Below are positions 30,899-42,115 of a DNA stretch of 64,000 bases, one piece after another. Made by a program: the position numbers and the translations under genes. Source of the stretch: Crossaster papposus. Lineage: Eukaryota; Echinodermata; Asteroidea; Velatida; Solasteridae. Below the pieces are notes generated by a model. That model had not been told where the DNA came from, ran no database searches, and saw only the letters and a list, made by a program, of their open reading frames with translations. Location: NCBI GenBank assembly GCA_037893245.1, contig JBAIAA010000108.1:414754-478753 (forward strand), in the 5' to 3' direction. Positions within the stretch are counted from its first letter, which is position 1, and every line of letters begins with the position of its first letter.

Positions 30899-32053
30899 AC
30901 CGGTATCATAATAGATGGTCATGCATTGATACAGTCCCTAGGGAAGCCACCGAAGTGCAAGACGTTTGGTGACTATGCCAAAACCTTCGAGAAGACTGTG
31001 GTGAAGCAGTTCCGTGGCACAGTGTCCAGGATCGACGTTGTATTTGATCAATATAGACCTCTATCGATCAAGTCGACTACACGAAGCAAAAGAGCTGGGG
31101 AAACGAGACCAATCCGTAAGGTGATCAACCGGGATGATCTTCCACTTCCCCAAGCATGGAAGAACTTTATCGCCTTAGGTGAAAACAAGGAAGACCAAGG
31201 AAGACCAAGGAAGACCTTGCACATTTCCTCAGGGGCAAACTGGCAACACACAACGACACAGTCAACAAAGTAGTGTGGATGATGAGTGGCACGTCCAATT
31301 ATAGGAGCAAGAGTGTTTCCCAGTTCACGTCGTCATCATCAACGAGACCCTCCCTCCAGCGGTTTCATGCTATAACTGGTTGATACTGTGTCATCGTTCC
31401 GCGCTGGCCATGGCAAAAATTATGCTGGAATGTCTACTTGCAACACCCGAAACTGTTGCATGGCGTTGGCCGAGATGGGACATTAAGCGATGTCGAGGAG
31501 GTCGTATGTATGCTTTACAAATGGACACAATCTAGTTCAGGTGTTGACAGAGCTATGCATGACTTAATTCTTCCAGAAAGGGAAGAAGGCACTTGAAATG
31601 TTGCCACCAACAATTGACGCTCTGGAATTGCATATGTCGCGTGCGAACTACCAGGCAAAAGTATGGCTGCAGGCAAACAAGGCTGACGTAGTTGTTCCTG
31701 ATCCTTAGGAGACAGATGGTTATAAGTGGTGTGGTTACGTAAACCATCTGTTCCAAGTAGCTATATGGAACTATAGTTACTTGTGGGTGCAAAAGCAAGT
31801 GCCGCACACAAGCTTGCCATTGTCACAAGATGGGACAACCATGTACACCTGCATGTGGCTGTGATGCCGAAGGATGCATGAACACGGTAGGGGATGAAGC
31901 TTGAACAGAAGTGATTTGGTGATTGGTTAAATCGATGGAAAATGATACTGTGTTTTGTCTTCAAATGTATAGTTGCTTATCCTTTAAAACACATCATTGG
32001 CACTGTATACTTACATGTACCTGCTTAACCAAGAAAAAACAACAGGAACAAGT
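30899..32053 (+). pseudogene. Transposon-type ORF relic, copy 4 (mirror of copy 1)
   Basis: Mirror of 24940-26094, with the IIIDGHALIQSLGKPPKC segment at 30890-31273 on the plus strand. One substitution separates the junction region from copy 1 (GGGGAAACGAG against GGGAAAACGAG). Confidence 0.6.
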
Positions 32054-32273
32054 TAGGGAGTCAGGTTGATGTAGTGGTTACTGTCCTTGCCCTTCCACCA
32101 CTGTGGCCCGGGTTTGATTCGATTCGTTTGATTCGATGCCTGGTCTAGTTTCTACATGATTCCGTGGGTTTTTCCCAGAATATTCTTCCGAGGCTTTTCT
32201 CCCACCTCCAAAACTGTAATTATTTCTCACTGTCTTCTCTACAGGTTTCTTGCAAGTTTAATTCAGTCTTGCA
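32054..32273 (+). mobile_element. tRNA-derived SINE, right arm copy
   Basis: Mirror of 24720-24939, with the A box and B box on the plus strand (GTTGATGTAGTGG and GGGTTTGATTCG). Confidence 0.68.
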
Positions 32274-32341
32274 CTCTTGTGGATTCCTTGGTATCAGTAC
32301 CAGAAATATTATAATAATAATAATAATATTTCTGACTTCAG

Positions 32342-32535
32342 ATACTACTGCAAAGGCGGTGACGGCATCCCCAACCCCAACGAATGCCCTGAGGGTAGCT
32401 ACTGCGTGGAAGGTAGCTACCAGCCTACTCCATGCCCTGCAGGGACCATATCATCTGGAACAGGCAACAAGAACGTGACAGACTGCGCACCCTGCGACAT
32501 CGGGCACTACTGCAACGTCAACAGCTCTCAAAATG
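32342..32535 (+). pseudogene. Antisense duplicate of exon C
   Basis: Identical by eye to exon C with its splice sites (TTCAG at 32337-32341 and GTACAA from 32536), but on the plus strand, inside the intron of the minus-strand gene. No plus-strand gene with a promoter or upstream exon is visible, so it is classed as a non-functional exon copy. Confidence 0.7.
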
Positions 32536-32999
32536 GTACAAGTCTAGCTTTTTTTGCTCATATGAACTGTCGGTGTAGATGTCTAGTGCATTTTTTATTT
32601 TTGTTTTGCTCGTGCCATTTGACAGTGCTCCCAATTTTGGGTCTGCGAATAGTTGCCCTTGCTGGGATGTGTTTTAAGGCAACGACATAGTTCTTGATAC
32701 AGAGATTTACATGCGCGAGGCACGCACTGCACAATGAGGAGTGATGTGTCACAGAACAAAATGTTAGTGGTGTAGTGTGAATTTGGGATTATGAAATACA
32801 AACTCATGTATTGCACATGCTGTGTGAGGGTTTAACCAATGAAAGGGTAAAAGAAGGCACTTTTATTAGGAGTCCAAATTTCATATGACACCAGGAAAAA
32901 TAAGAGTTCAAAACAGTTGGTGTTTTATCATCGTTTTTAAATCACCCTTGTGACAGGCTGACGACCAATAGAAATGGCTAGGTATTTCTGAAAGTAAAG

Positions 33000-33200
33000 G
33001 GATTTGGGTAGTCAGGTTGGCGTAGCGGTTCTTTCTAGCTCGCCTTCTTTCCACCGCTGCGACTCAGGTTCGAATCCCGGTGTTCAGTCCCTGCTTGATT
33101 TTGTGGATTTTCCTCCCACCTTCCTCTCATTGTCTTCTCCCTGCAGTTTTTGTTTTGCTTTCGAGCCACAGTACCAAGGACACTTTTCGAGGAATCCATG
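33000..33200 (+). mobile_element. tRNA-derived SINE, right arm copy
   Basis: Mirror of 23795-23995: AGTCAGGTTGGCGTAGCGG and CAGGTTCGAATCCCGG on the plus strand. Confidence 0.7.
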
Positions 33201-33286
33201 GTTTCATTAATGCAAATAATTTGTACTGATGGGACCAAAAATAGGACCTTTTAGTAATTTGGGGTGGTACGTACGCACCCGTCGCA

Positions 33287-33309
33287 CCCCCCCCCCCCCC
33301 CCCCCCCCC
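33287..33309 (-). repeat. C23 homopolymer
   Basis: Counterpart of the G24 run at 23683, one base shorter. Confidence 0.85.
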
Positions 33310-33419
33310 TGCGTACGGGCCTGTGGTGTCGTAATATTTGTCTGGAAACAGACTAGTGGTCACTAGTTCACAGTTTGCACTGATATTTTAAAACGTTTAC
33401 TTCTTCTTTTTTTCCCTAG

Positions 33420-33521
33420 GATCAACATGTCCAGAGAAAGGAATGATCACCACGCTGCCATGCCTGGCAGGCTACTACTGTCCAGAAGGAATGGATAATA
33501 ACAGAATGCCTTGCCCTTCAA
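33420..33521 (+). pseudogene. Antisense duplicate of exon D
   Basis: Mirror of 23471-23572 with acceptor CCCTAG and donor GTAAGA preserved on the plus strand. Confidence 0.7.
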
Positions 33522-33661
33522 GTAAGATAAAATGCAAAACTAAAAAGCAGGTACATGTAACTTTAGGTCTTACACCTCAAGGTTATATGAGGTTCTACTG
33601 GGATTTACAGGGCACTCCATGGTTAAACCTCAAGTTATTGCTTAAAAAAACCAACTATTTT

Positions 33662-34062
33662 GGCATGCTTCCCTGATGGGGATTAGGCTGGAATGCTGGT
33701 ACTTTTGTTTGTTTTCCACCACTGTGATCCAAGTTTTATACCCCGTTTTTATAACTTGAAAACCTCAAGTTATTTTTTTATTGAAGATTTTGCTTCCTTG
33801 GGGTACTGGTACTTTCCACTGTGGGCTGGGTTCGTATCCCTGATATGTGTGTTGGGTTTTCACTGTTTGTCTGATTTTGTGGGGTTTCCCTAGAATGTCA
33901 TTCTGGGGTTTTCTTCCCACTTGTTTTTCTTTATTTACATACATAAATAGCACATGCGCACTAGATTCCCCCCGTTTTCAGAAGGAGATTTTACAAAGTT
34001 TCAAAGATGTTGTTATTGGTGGTTCATTATCCTGAGCCACGCAGAGTTTAACGGGCTCTTGA
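33662..34062 (+). mobile_element. Degenerate tRNA-type SINE, right arm copy
   Basis: Mirror of 22930-23330. One substitution distinguishes the arms here (GTTATTGGTGG against GTTACTGGTGG when read in the same direction). Confidence 0.55.
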
Positions 34063-35023
34063 ATTGTCGCCCTCAAACCTTGCAGATATTCGCAGCAATC
34101 ACTAAACATTTAGTTGCCCAATACATGATATGAACGTCCACCCCTGGTAAAATGAAAATTTCTACCACTATACTTAATTATCATGGCGTTTACGTAGCTT
34201 TTCAGTTCTTTTATGTTTCTTATTCCGTATAATATATAATAGCAAAGCTTTATTTCACGTTCTGTACGTTAATTTCTACAATTTTTCTGATAAATTAAAA
34301 TTTGTACGTGGAACAATTGTGAGAACACCTCGGATGTCCAAGCGAATGGACAGAAATGCGCGTTGCGGAAGAACTTCAGGCCGAGATGATCGGGTGAAAA
34401 AGGGCTGTTTTCCAAACCCCAGCTTTCTCTTCGTCTCAGGCTTCATTCATACAGTTTAGCAATAGGGTGTAGCCGGAGCCAAAGCCAGGGGTTTGGAAAA
34501 CGGCCTTGGTCTGTTTGTCTGATTAGGCGCATGAATCTTTGCGCTAATAATCTTGCCGAATGTCCGCAGGGGTTTGAGCGATATTAGTAGAAGGCTTGTA
34601 AAAGCGCTACGTGGCTCAAGCTGGTGGTTCATGGGTAACAATGGTTTGTTGCGATAACGCTTTCTCGTGGCAGCGTGTTATTACAGAGGCGAATCACGGC
34701 GGTGGGGTAACGCGTATCTAACGTACATGTCAACACTTAACCATCTTTCAACAGGTTTCACAGCTGCTCTGGAAAACCTTGAAAATGGGTTTCCATTTTT
34801 TTTACTAGAGAAAATTTGGGGCCAAAAAATAAAAATTTGGCAAAACCCACAGACTTTAATGTTAGTTCTTAAAAGTGACTTTGTCAGTGACTAACAAAAG
34901 AACATTTGTTTTTGCCAGCTTGGCAGGTGTGACAAAAAAATGAGAATAAATTAAAACGATTGTAGGCACATACATATGGAGATTTTCTAACCTTTGTTTT
35001 TTGGTTGGTTCGAATCCCATCAG

Positions 35024-35214
35024 GTACCTTTAACGACCGGCTCTCACTCGGGGAGGAAGCGGAGTGCCAGCTGTGCCTAATGGGGATGTTCTGCACTGTC
35101 CTGGCCCACGGGCAACTGCGACGCTGGGTTTCTATGCCTGGCTGGCGCAGCCACATCCAGCCCTGACGACGGCACTAATGCACCCTGTGTAGTCGGTCAC
35201 TACTGCGAAAAATG
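35024..35214 (+). pseudogene. Antisense duplicate of exon E
   Basis: Mirror of 21778-21968, including both single-base frame breaks, on the plus strand with CATCAG and GTCAGT splice borders. Confidence 0.7.
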
Positions 35215-35391
35215 GTCAGTTTACGTTTCTCAATTATTCACTTGGGCTTTTTGCACGAATGAGAGAGGCAGTTTTGTTTGTACCTCTTTCAAGAGCCCTG
35301 TTGACAGGACTCACTGGATGCACGTACCACTTCGCATGCATATGGTGTGAAGTGTGCACGACTAAAGAAAGAGACTATGAAATCTCAATTT

Positions 35392-35601
35392 TTGTGCGAA
35401 GTCTTTATCTACGTATTTCATATGTACATAGTCCGTATGTATGTACGTATGTATGTAGTCCGTAATTTACGTAGTCCGTATGTACGTAGTTCATATGTGT
35501 GTAAGTAGTCTGGATTTGCGTAGTCCGTGCGTGTGTGCGTAGTCCGTGCGTGTGTGCATACTTCGTGCGTGTGTGTATATAGTCCGTGCGTGTGTGAGTT
35601 A
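35392..35601. repeat. Mirror of the ACACGCACGGACTA minisatellite
   Basis: Reverse-complement units TAGTCCGTGCGTGTGTG, inverted relative to 21391-21600. Confidence 0.7.
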
Positions 35602-35648
35602 GTCTTGCATACGCACTGTGGACCTCCGAACAATATAGGTCCACACGA

Positions 35649-37612
35649 CCTAGTGGGTCGACATGTCAAGACGTGGGTCGACGTGGGTTGACGTAATGAG
35701 AGTGGCTGTACGAGTGGCTGTGCATTAATTTGAGCTGAATGGGCCAGTTATTGTGCACTGATCCATGTTATAATATTCGAAATGAATTCTTACAAAAATA
35801 GCAATTCGGCAAACTGTTAAGAAAATAAGACTGCATACTAGAGTAAATGAAAGCATACATTTGAAAAGAACCATAATACCAGTGAAATATCGATAAGTCA
35901 AACTCTGATAACTCCTGTTAAGTCAAACCGAGAATCCATTTCCTTCATAACAATGATACAACTTCTCTTAACTCAAAATTCTGTTTAACTCAAATTTCCA
36001 GCTCGTTCCCTTGATATTTGACTTGTCGAGATTTAACTGCACTTTTGTAACATGATACACACAATACGCGCTTGAATTTTCTTAAATAAAGAACAACTTG
36101 GGTTATATGACAGATATTCCATGGCTTGTTGTTATTTACAAGTGTTTTTAACAAATTGCATCCTTTTTTATACATGCAACAACATTTCAAATCGATTATT
36201 TAATTAAATTTTGTGATAATGAAACTTAATTTCCTTGTTTTATTTTTATATTCCTACGCGTAAAGCTGGTGGTTATTGCAGCAATCAGTGATCACTACCA
36301 CCAGTGGATGACATAAATCAGTCAATGTCATCGTTACCCAGTTGGCATATGGTATACCAATAGAGGTCAATAGGCTAACTACCTTGGCAGTGACCACCAC
36401 AAGGGGGTATTAAAAGTATGTCCACTGGGGACAGCCTTCAATTCCGAAAAGGATGTGCTCTATCCGAGTTAGAGAGGTCTAACTCGGATTCGTTTAAATG
36501 GGAGAAATTCGTAATGAACAGTTCGATTAAGATTTGGAGTTTTCTATTTTTGATTTGTGTCTCACGTATGAGACTGAGAAATGTAGTCCTTTTTATCATG
36601 TTTAGTTTTAAAGTCGTTCCAATTAAGGAAATATTTCTGAGAAGTACTAGACAACAAATTGATTTCTTTTATATTTTTTCTATGATAAAGAAGTTCATGC
36701 AATACATGTCAATATCGTGTACATGTAGGTTGCTGTTGTTAAATTTTAAAAAAGCCTTCCACATGATGGATAGTTATAAAGTGTGTTAAATTTGCATGTA
36801 GAAAAGTCAGCCATTTTGACCTGACTCTGTAGTAATTAGATGGATTTAGTAATGTGGCATAGACCCCTATGCAACTCTCTGTTTTAGACTAAAACGACTG
36901 GACCGTGCCATTTGAAGGGTAACTTAGACCGGACCGTCTGCGTGTTCCCGACCTGCCCTCCAGGCATCCCATTCTGTGCTCCAGCACGTCCAGTACGCCA
37001 AGCCTACTGCTATCCTCGACGCCCAACGACAAGACGTTCGAGCGATCCAGGCACAAGAACAATCCAGCATCGCCCTAGACATAGCCACTTCATCTCTTTG
37101 TCTTGTTCAAGACCCCGCAAGTATCTTACTTTGGTTTTACATGTACATGTAGCAACAAATGACGAGAGTTGTCATTTCTACTTCTATCTTCGATTGAACT
37201 CTTCTTCAAGTGCTCTACTTCATCATCTCGTTCTACATATCCTTCAACTCCTTCTACCCCATGACTCCGATCTACCGAGGATGGACGAATCGCGAGCGTT
37301 AACTGTCTTTTAGGTTTTGGCGCCCTTTTTATTCTGAGCTCAAATTTTGTATTTAAAATCATACAGGATCCTGTGTTTTGTGTAAATTATCTTAACCCAT
37401 TGCATTTTTTCATTTGTATTGCTATTACCTGAGATTATTTTCTTCTTGAAATAAAACATTTTCTTTGTGTATGCAAATCCCGAATTGTGTGAAGTCAAGA
37501 GTTTTTACCAAAAGGGAGTTAAATTAATATAAATTGGGTTCCTGTTATTTTGGAATGTGAACCACGGGTTACACATGTATCAACCTTTATATTTAAGAAT
37601 CTGCAGGACTAC
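35649..37612. other. Intron sequence without a recognised gene
   Basis: Begins with short GTGGGTCGACGT-type repeats. Contains a 12-bp hairpin (36462-36489). The segment 36430-36520 is related to 28790-28840 (CCGAAAAGGATGTG, AAATGGGAGAAATTCGTAAT). A more GC-rich stretch with a 133-codon plus-strand frame (36912-37313), followed by AATAAA at 37450, has no family motif and I do not call it a gene. Confidence 0.45.
36462..36489. repeat. 12-bp inverted repeat with 4-nt loop
   Basis: ATCCGAGTTAGA, loop GAGG, TCTAACTCGGAT: perfect pairing. It sits inside a repeat shared with 28790-28840, whose counterpart lacks the hairpin. Confidence 0.7.
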
Positions 37613-37820
37613 CTGCAGTTGGACGTAGGCGCGTCGTTGCCAGTGCCCATGCAGTAGAATCCAGCTGTGCACACCACGTCGTCAATCTGCTGGGGTAGGG
37701 CGTTGAAAGTCCCCGGTGGGCAAAGGAACTCGTTGGACCTTGTGGTGCTGTTGGGACAGTAGTGGCCCGTCGGGCAGACGTTATCGACGAAGTCGGTGGA
37801 GTTGGCCAGGCAGAAGAAGC
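37613..37820 (-). CDS. Cysteine-rich repeat gene, exon B
   Basis: 208 bp. Acceptor TTTGGCCCCAG (phase 1) and donor AACTGCAG|GTAGTC (phase 2). The peptide is GFFCLANSTDFVDNVCPTGH, YCPNSTTRSNEFLCPPGTFN, VVCTAGFYCMGTGNDAPTSN and C, with three evenly spaced GxxC/CPxG motifs. Frame intact. The phase-2 exit fits only exon C (phase-2 entry) among the visible exons. The right inverted arm and the spacer lie in the intron between them. Confidence 0.82.
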
Positions 37821-37904
37821 CTGGGGCCAAAAAGAAAAACAAATTGGAATGAGAGAAACTTTTGTTTATTGACTGACTAAAAAACTGACTGAAGTAGGTT
37901 CATT

Positions 37905-38005
37905 CAATCGCAAGTGAATCGCAAGTGAATTGCAAGTGAATCGCAAGTGAATCGCAAGTGAATCGCAAGTGAATCGCAAGTGAATCGCAAGTGAATCGCA
38001 AGTGA
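37905..38005. repeat. 11-bp minisatellite ATCGCAAGTGA
   Basis: About nine units, with one ATTGCAAGTGA variant, in the intron between exons A and B. A second, unrelated 11-bp array follows within 40 bp. Confidence 0.88.
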
Positions 38006-38043
38006 AATCACAAGTCTAGGTTTATTTTAGAAGCTTGTAATGA

Positions 38044-38156
38044 ACCGGGGATGGACCGGGGATGGACCGGGGATGGACCGGGGATGGACCGGGGATGGAC
38101 CGGGGATGGACCGGGGATGGACCGGGGATGGAGCGGGGATGGACCGGGGATGGACC
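38044..38156. repeat. 11-bp minisatellite CCGGGGATGGA
   Basis: About ten units, one with GCGGGGATGGA. It abuts the coding part of exon A. Since 11 is not a multiple of three, it cycles through all frames, all open, when read on either strand. Confidence 0.9.
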
Positions 38157-38250
38157 TGCTCCCAGCTAGCCAGGCCCGTGGCGTTGTTGAAAGTACCAAT
38201 AGGGCAGGGGTACTCAGTGGCGGCGTGGGTTCCGTTGGGGCAGTAGTGAC
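38156..38250 (-). CDS. Cysteine-rich repeat gene, exon A (3' end replaced by minisatellite)
   Basis: Acceptor TTAAACCAG, then GHYCPNGTHAATEYPCPIGT, FNNATGLASWEQ, closely parallel to exon B (VCPTGHYCPN, CPPGTFN). A cysteine module should follow, but the sequence passes directly into the 11-bp minisatellite at GAGCAG|GTCCAT. Using that GT as donor gives phase 0, which does not fit the phase-1 entry of exon B. Either the real donor was destroyed by repeat growth or part of the exon has been lost. Upstream exons, if any, lie beyond the giant array. Confidence 0.65.
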
Positions 38251-38385
38251 CTGGTTTAATAATTACATGGATTAATAAAAACAGCAGTAATATAATATGA
38301 CCAAAGTATTAATTCACATGTTCAGTCCACAAGAATGGTTCTCTTACCACGAGTCTCGCCTACTTTCACGATTACCCTATTTTAA

Positions 38386-38526
38386 AACTTGACCTCAAAT
38401 GACATTTTACCAAAGTATATTACCATCACATGCAAGTTTCTATATTGCATCTATGATTTGATTGCAAACGAGGCCAATTTTACAATTACATTTACAACCC
38501 TTTTTTACAACTTGACCTCAAATGAC
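38386..38526. repeat. Short direct repeat at the array edge
   Basis: AACTTGACCTCAAATGAC occurs at about 38386 and again at about 38509, where it passes straight into CAGACAAGACAAG. The second copy marks the exact start of the tandem array. Confidence 0.75.
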
Positions 38527-41040
38527 CAGACAAGACAAGACAAGACAAGACAAGAAGGCGGACAAGACAAGACAAGACAAGACAAGACAAGACGGCGGAC
38601 AAGACAAGACAAGACAAGACAAGACAAGAAGGCGGACAAGACAAGACAAGACAAGACAAGACAAGACAAGAAGGCGGACAAGACAAGACAAGACAAGACA
38701 AGACAAGACAAGACAAGACAAGAAGGCGGACAAGACAAGACAAGACAAGACAAGACAAGACAAGACAAGACAAGACAAGACAAGACAAGACAAGAAGGCG
38801 GACAAGACAAGACAAGACAAGACAAGACAAGACAAGAAGGCGGACAAGACAAGACAAGACAAGACAAGAAGGCGGACAAGACAAGACAAGACAAGACAAG
38901 AAGGCGGACAAGACAAGACAAGACAAGACAAGAAGGCGGACAAGACAAGACAAGACAAGACAAGAAGGCGGACAAGACAAGACAAGACAAGACAAGACAA
39001 GAAGGCGGACAAGACAAGACAAGACAAGACAAGACAAGAAGGCGGACAAGACAAGACAAGACAAGACAAGACAAGAAGGCGGACAAGACAAGACAAGACA
39101 AGACAAGAAGGCGGACAAGACAAGACAAGACAAGACAAGAAGGCGGACAAGACAAGACAAGACAAGACAAGAAGGCGGACAAGACAAGACAAGACAAGAC
39201 AAGACAAGACAAGAAGGCGGACAAGACAAGACAAGACAAGACAAGACAAGAAGACAAGACAAGACAAGACAAGACAAGAAGGCGGACAAGACAAGACAAG
39301 ACAAGAAGGCGGACAAGACAAGACAAGACAAGAAGGCGGACAAGACAAGACAAGACAAGAAGGCGGACAAGACAAGACAAGACAAGACAAGAAGGCGGAC
39401 AAGACAAGACAAGACAAGACAAGAAGGCGGACAAGACAAGACAAGACAAGACAAGAAGGCGGACAAGACAAGACAAGACAAGACAAGAAGGCGGACAAGA
39501 CAAGACAAGACAAGACAAGAAGGCGGACAAGACAAGACAAGACAAGACAAGACAAGAAGGCGGACAAGACAAGACAAGACAAGACAAGAAGACGGACAAG
39601 ACAAGACAAGACAAGACAAGAAGGCGGACAAGACAAGACAAGACAAGACAAGAAGGCGGACAAGACAAGACAAGACAAGACAAGACAAGACAAGACAAGA
39701 AGGCGGACAAGACAAGACAAGACAAGACAAGAAGGCGGACAAGACAAGACAAGACAAGACAAGAAGGCGGACAAGACAAGACAAGACAAGACAATAAGGC
39801 GGACAGGACAAGACAAGACAAGACAAGACAAGAAGGCGGACAAGACAAGACAAGACAAGAAGGCGGACAAGCCAAGACAAGACAAGAAGGCGGACAAGAC
39901 AAGACAAGACAAGAAGGCGGACAAGACAAGACAAGACAAGAAGGCGGACAAGACAAGACAAGACAAGACAAGAAGGCGGACAAGACAAGACAAGACAAGA
40001 AGGCGGACAAGACAAGACAAGACAAGACAAGAAGGCGGACAAGACAAGACAAGACAAGACAAGACAAGAAGGCGGACAAGACAAGACAAGACAAGACAAG
40101 ACAAGACGGCGGACAAGACAAGACAAGACAAGACAAGACAAGAAGGCGGACAAGACAAGACAAGACAAGACAAGACAAGACAAGAAGGCGGACAAGACAA
40201 GACAAGACAAGACAAGACAAGACAAGAAGGCGGACAAGACAAGACAAGACAAGACAAGACAAGAAGGCGGACAAGACAAGACAAGACAAGACAAGAAGGC
40301 GGACAAGACAAGACAAGACAAGACAAGAAGGCGGACAAGACAAGACAAGACAAGACAAGAAGGCGGACAAGACAAGACAAGACAAGACAAGAAGGCGGAC
40401 AAGACAAGACAAGACAAGACAAGAAGGCGGACAAGACAAGACAAGACAAGACAAGACAAGAAGACAAGACAAGACAAGACAAGACAAGAAGGCGGACAAG
40501 ACAAGACAAGACAAGAAGGCGGACAAGACAAGACAAGACAAGAAGGCGGACAAGACAAGACAAGACAAGACAAGAAGGCGGACAAGACAAGACAAGACAA
40601 GACAAGAAGGCGGACAAGACAAGACAAGACAAGACAAGAAGGCGGACAAGACAAGACAAGACAAGACAAGAAGGCGGACAAGACAAGACAAGACAAGACA
40701 AGAAGGCGGACAAGACAAGACAAGACAAGACAAGACAAGACAAGAAGGCGGACAAGACAAGACAAGACAAGACAAGAAGGCGGACAAGACAAGACAAGAC
40801 AAGACAAGAAGGCGGACAAGACAAGACAAGACAAGACAATAAGGCGGACAGGACAAGACAAGACAAGACAAGACAAGAAGGCGGACAAGACAAGACAAGA
40901 CAAGAAGGCGGACAAGACAAGACAAGACAAGAAGGCGGACAAGACAAGACAAGACAAGAAGGCGGACAAGACAAGACAAGACAAGACAAGAAGGCGGACA
41001 AGACAAGACAAGACAAGACGGCGGACAAGACAAGACAAGA
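38524..41040. repeat. Array block A: long irregular units
   Basis: Units with 3-8 ACAAG copies and no ACTAG. Rare markers include AATAAGGCGGACAGGAC at 39791 and 40837, GAAGACAAG at 39249 and 40459, and ACGGCGG at 41018. The same order of markers recurs about 7163 bp downstream. Confidence 0.85.
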
Positions 41041-42115
41041 CAAGAAGGCGGACAAGACTAGACAAGACAAGAAGGCGGACAAGACTAGACAAGACAAGAA
41101 GGCGGACAAGACTAGACAAGACAAGAAGGCGGACAAGACTAGACAAGACAAGAAGGCGGACAAGACTAGACAAGACAAGAAGGCGGACAAGACTAGACAA
41201 GACAAGAAGGCGGACAAGACTAGACAAGACAAGAAGGCGGACAAGACTAGACAAGACAAGAAGGCGGACGAGACTAGACAAGACAAGAAGGCGGACGAGA
41301 CTAGACAAGACAAGAAGGCGGACGAGACTAGACAAGACAAGAAGGCGGACGAGACTAGACAAGACAAGAAGGCGGACGAGACTAGACAAGACAAGAAGGC
41401 GGACAAGACTAGACAAGACAAGAAGGCGGACAAGACTAGACAAGACAAGAAGGCGGACAAGACTAGACAAGACAAGACTAGACAAGACAAGAAGGCGGAC
41501 AAGACTAGACAAGACAAGAAGGCGGACAAGACTAGACAAGACAAGAAGGCGGACAAGACTAGACAAGACAAGAAGGCGGACGAGACTAGACAAGACAAGA
41601 AGGCGGACGAGACTAGACAAGACAAGAAGGCGGACGAGACTAGACAAGACAAGAAGGCGGACGAGACTAGACAAGACAAGAAGGCGGACGAGACTAGACA
41701 AGACAAGAAGGCGGACGAGACTAGACAAGACAAGAAGGCGGACGAGACTAGACAAGACAAGAAGGCGGACGAGACTAGACAAGACAAGAAGGCGGACGAG
41801 ACTAGACAAGACAAGAAGGCGGACGAGACTAGACAAGACAAGAAGGCGGACGAGACTAGACAAGACAAGAAGGCGGACGAGACTAGACAAGACAAGAAGG
41901 CGGACGAGACTAGACAAGACAAGAAGGCGGACGAGACTAGACAAGACAAGAAGGCGGACGAGACTAGACAAGACAAGAAGGCGGACGAGACTAGACAAGA
42001 CAAGAAGGCGGACGAGACTAGACAAGACAAGAAGGCGGACGAGACTAGACAAGACAAGGCGGACGAGACTAGACAAGACAAGAAGGCGGACGAGACTAGA
42101 CAAGACAAGAAGGCG
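41041..42115. repeat. Array block B: 27-bp ACTAG units, many with GGACGAG
   Basis: Regular 27-bp units GGCGGACRAGACTAGACAAG with AAGAA linkers. A run of GGACGAG versions is interrupted by plain GGACAAG ones and by one extra ACTAGACAAGACA insertion. It recurs at 48206-49310 and in shorter form at 61100-61840. Confidence 0.85.

Larger units (their letters stand above)
29998..35648 (-). repeat. Right arm of the 5.65-kb inverted repeat
   Basis: Reverse complement of 21344-26995, ending at 35648 (CCACACGA), after which the match stops at once. It places the three gene exons in antisense within the intron between 24652 and 37612. Arm identity is so high that recent duplication, gene conversion or assembly fold-back must all be considered. 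Confidence 0.93.

Noticed and set aside
32342..35214. A separate plus-strand gene made of the right-arm exons
   Set aside because: These are exact mirror copies of minus-strand exons with no extra exon, start or promoter on the plus strand.
36912..37313. 133-codon plus-strand frame with AATAAA downstream
   Set aside because: No family motif, no splice context, and amino-acid make-up looks like non-coding GC-richer DNA. A processed pseudogene is possible but unsupported.
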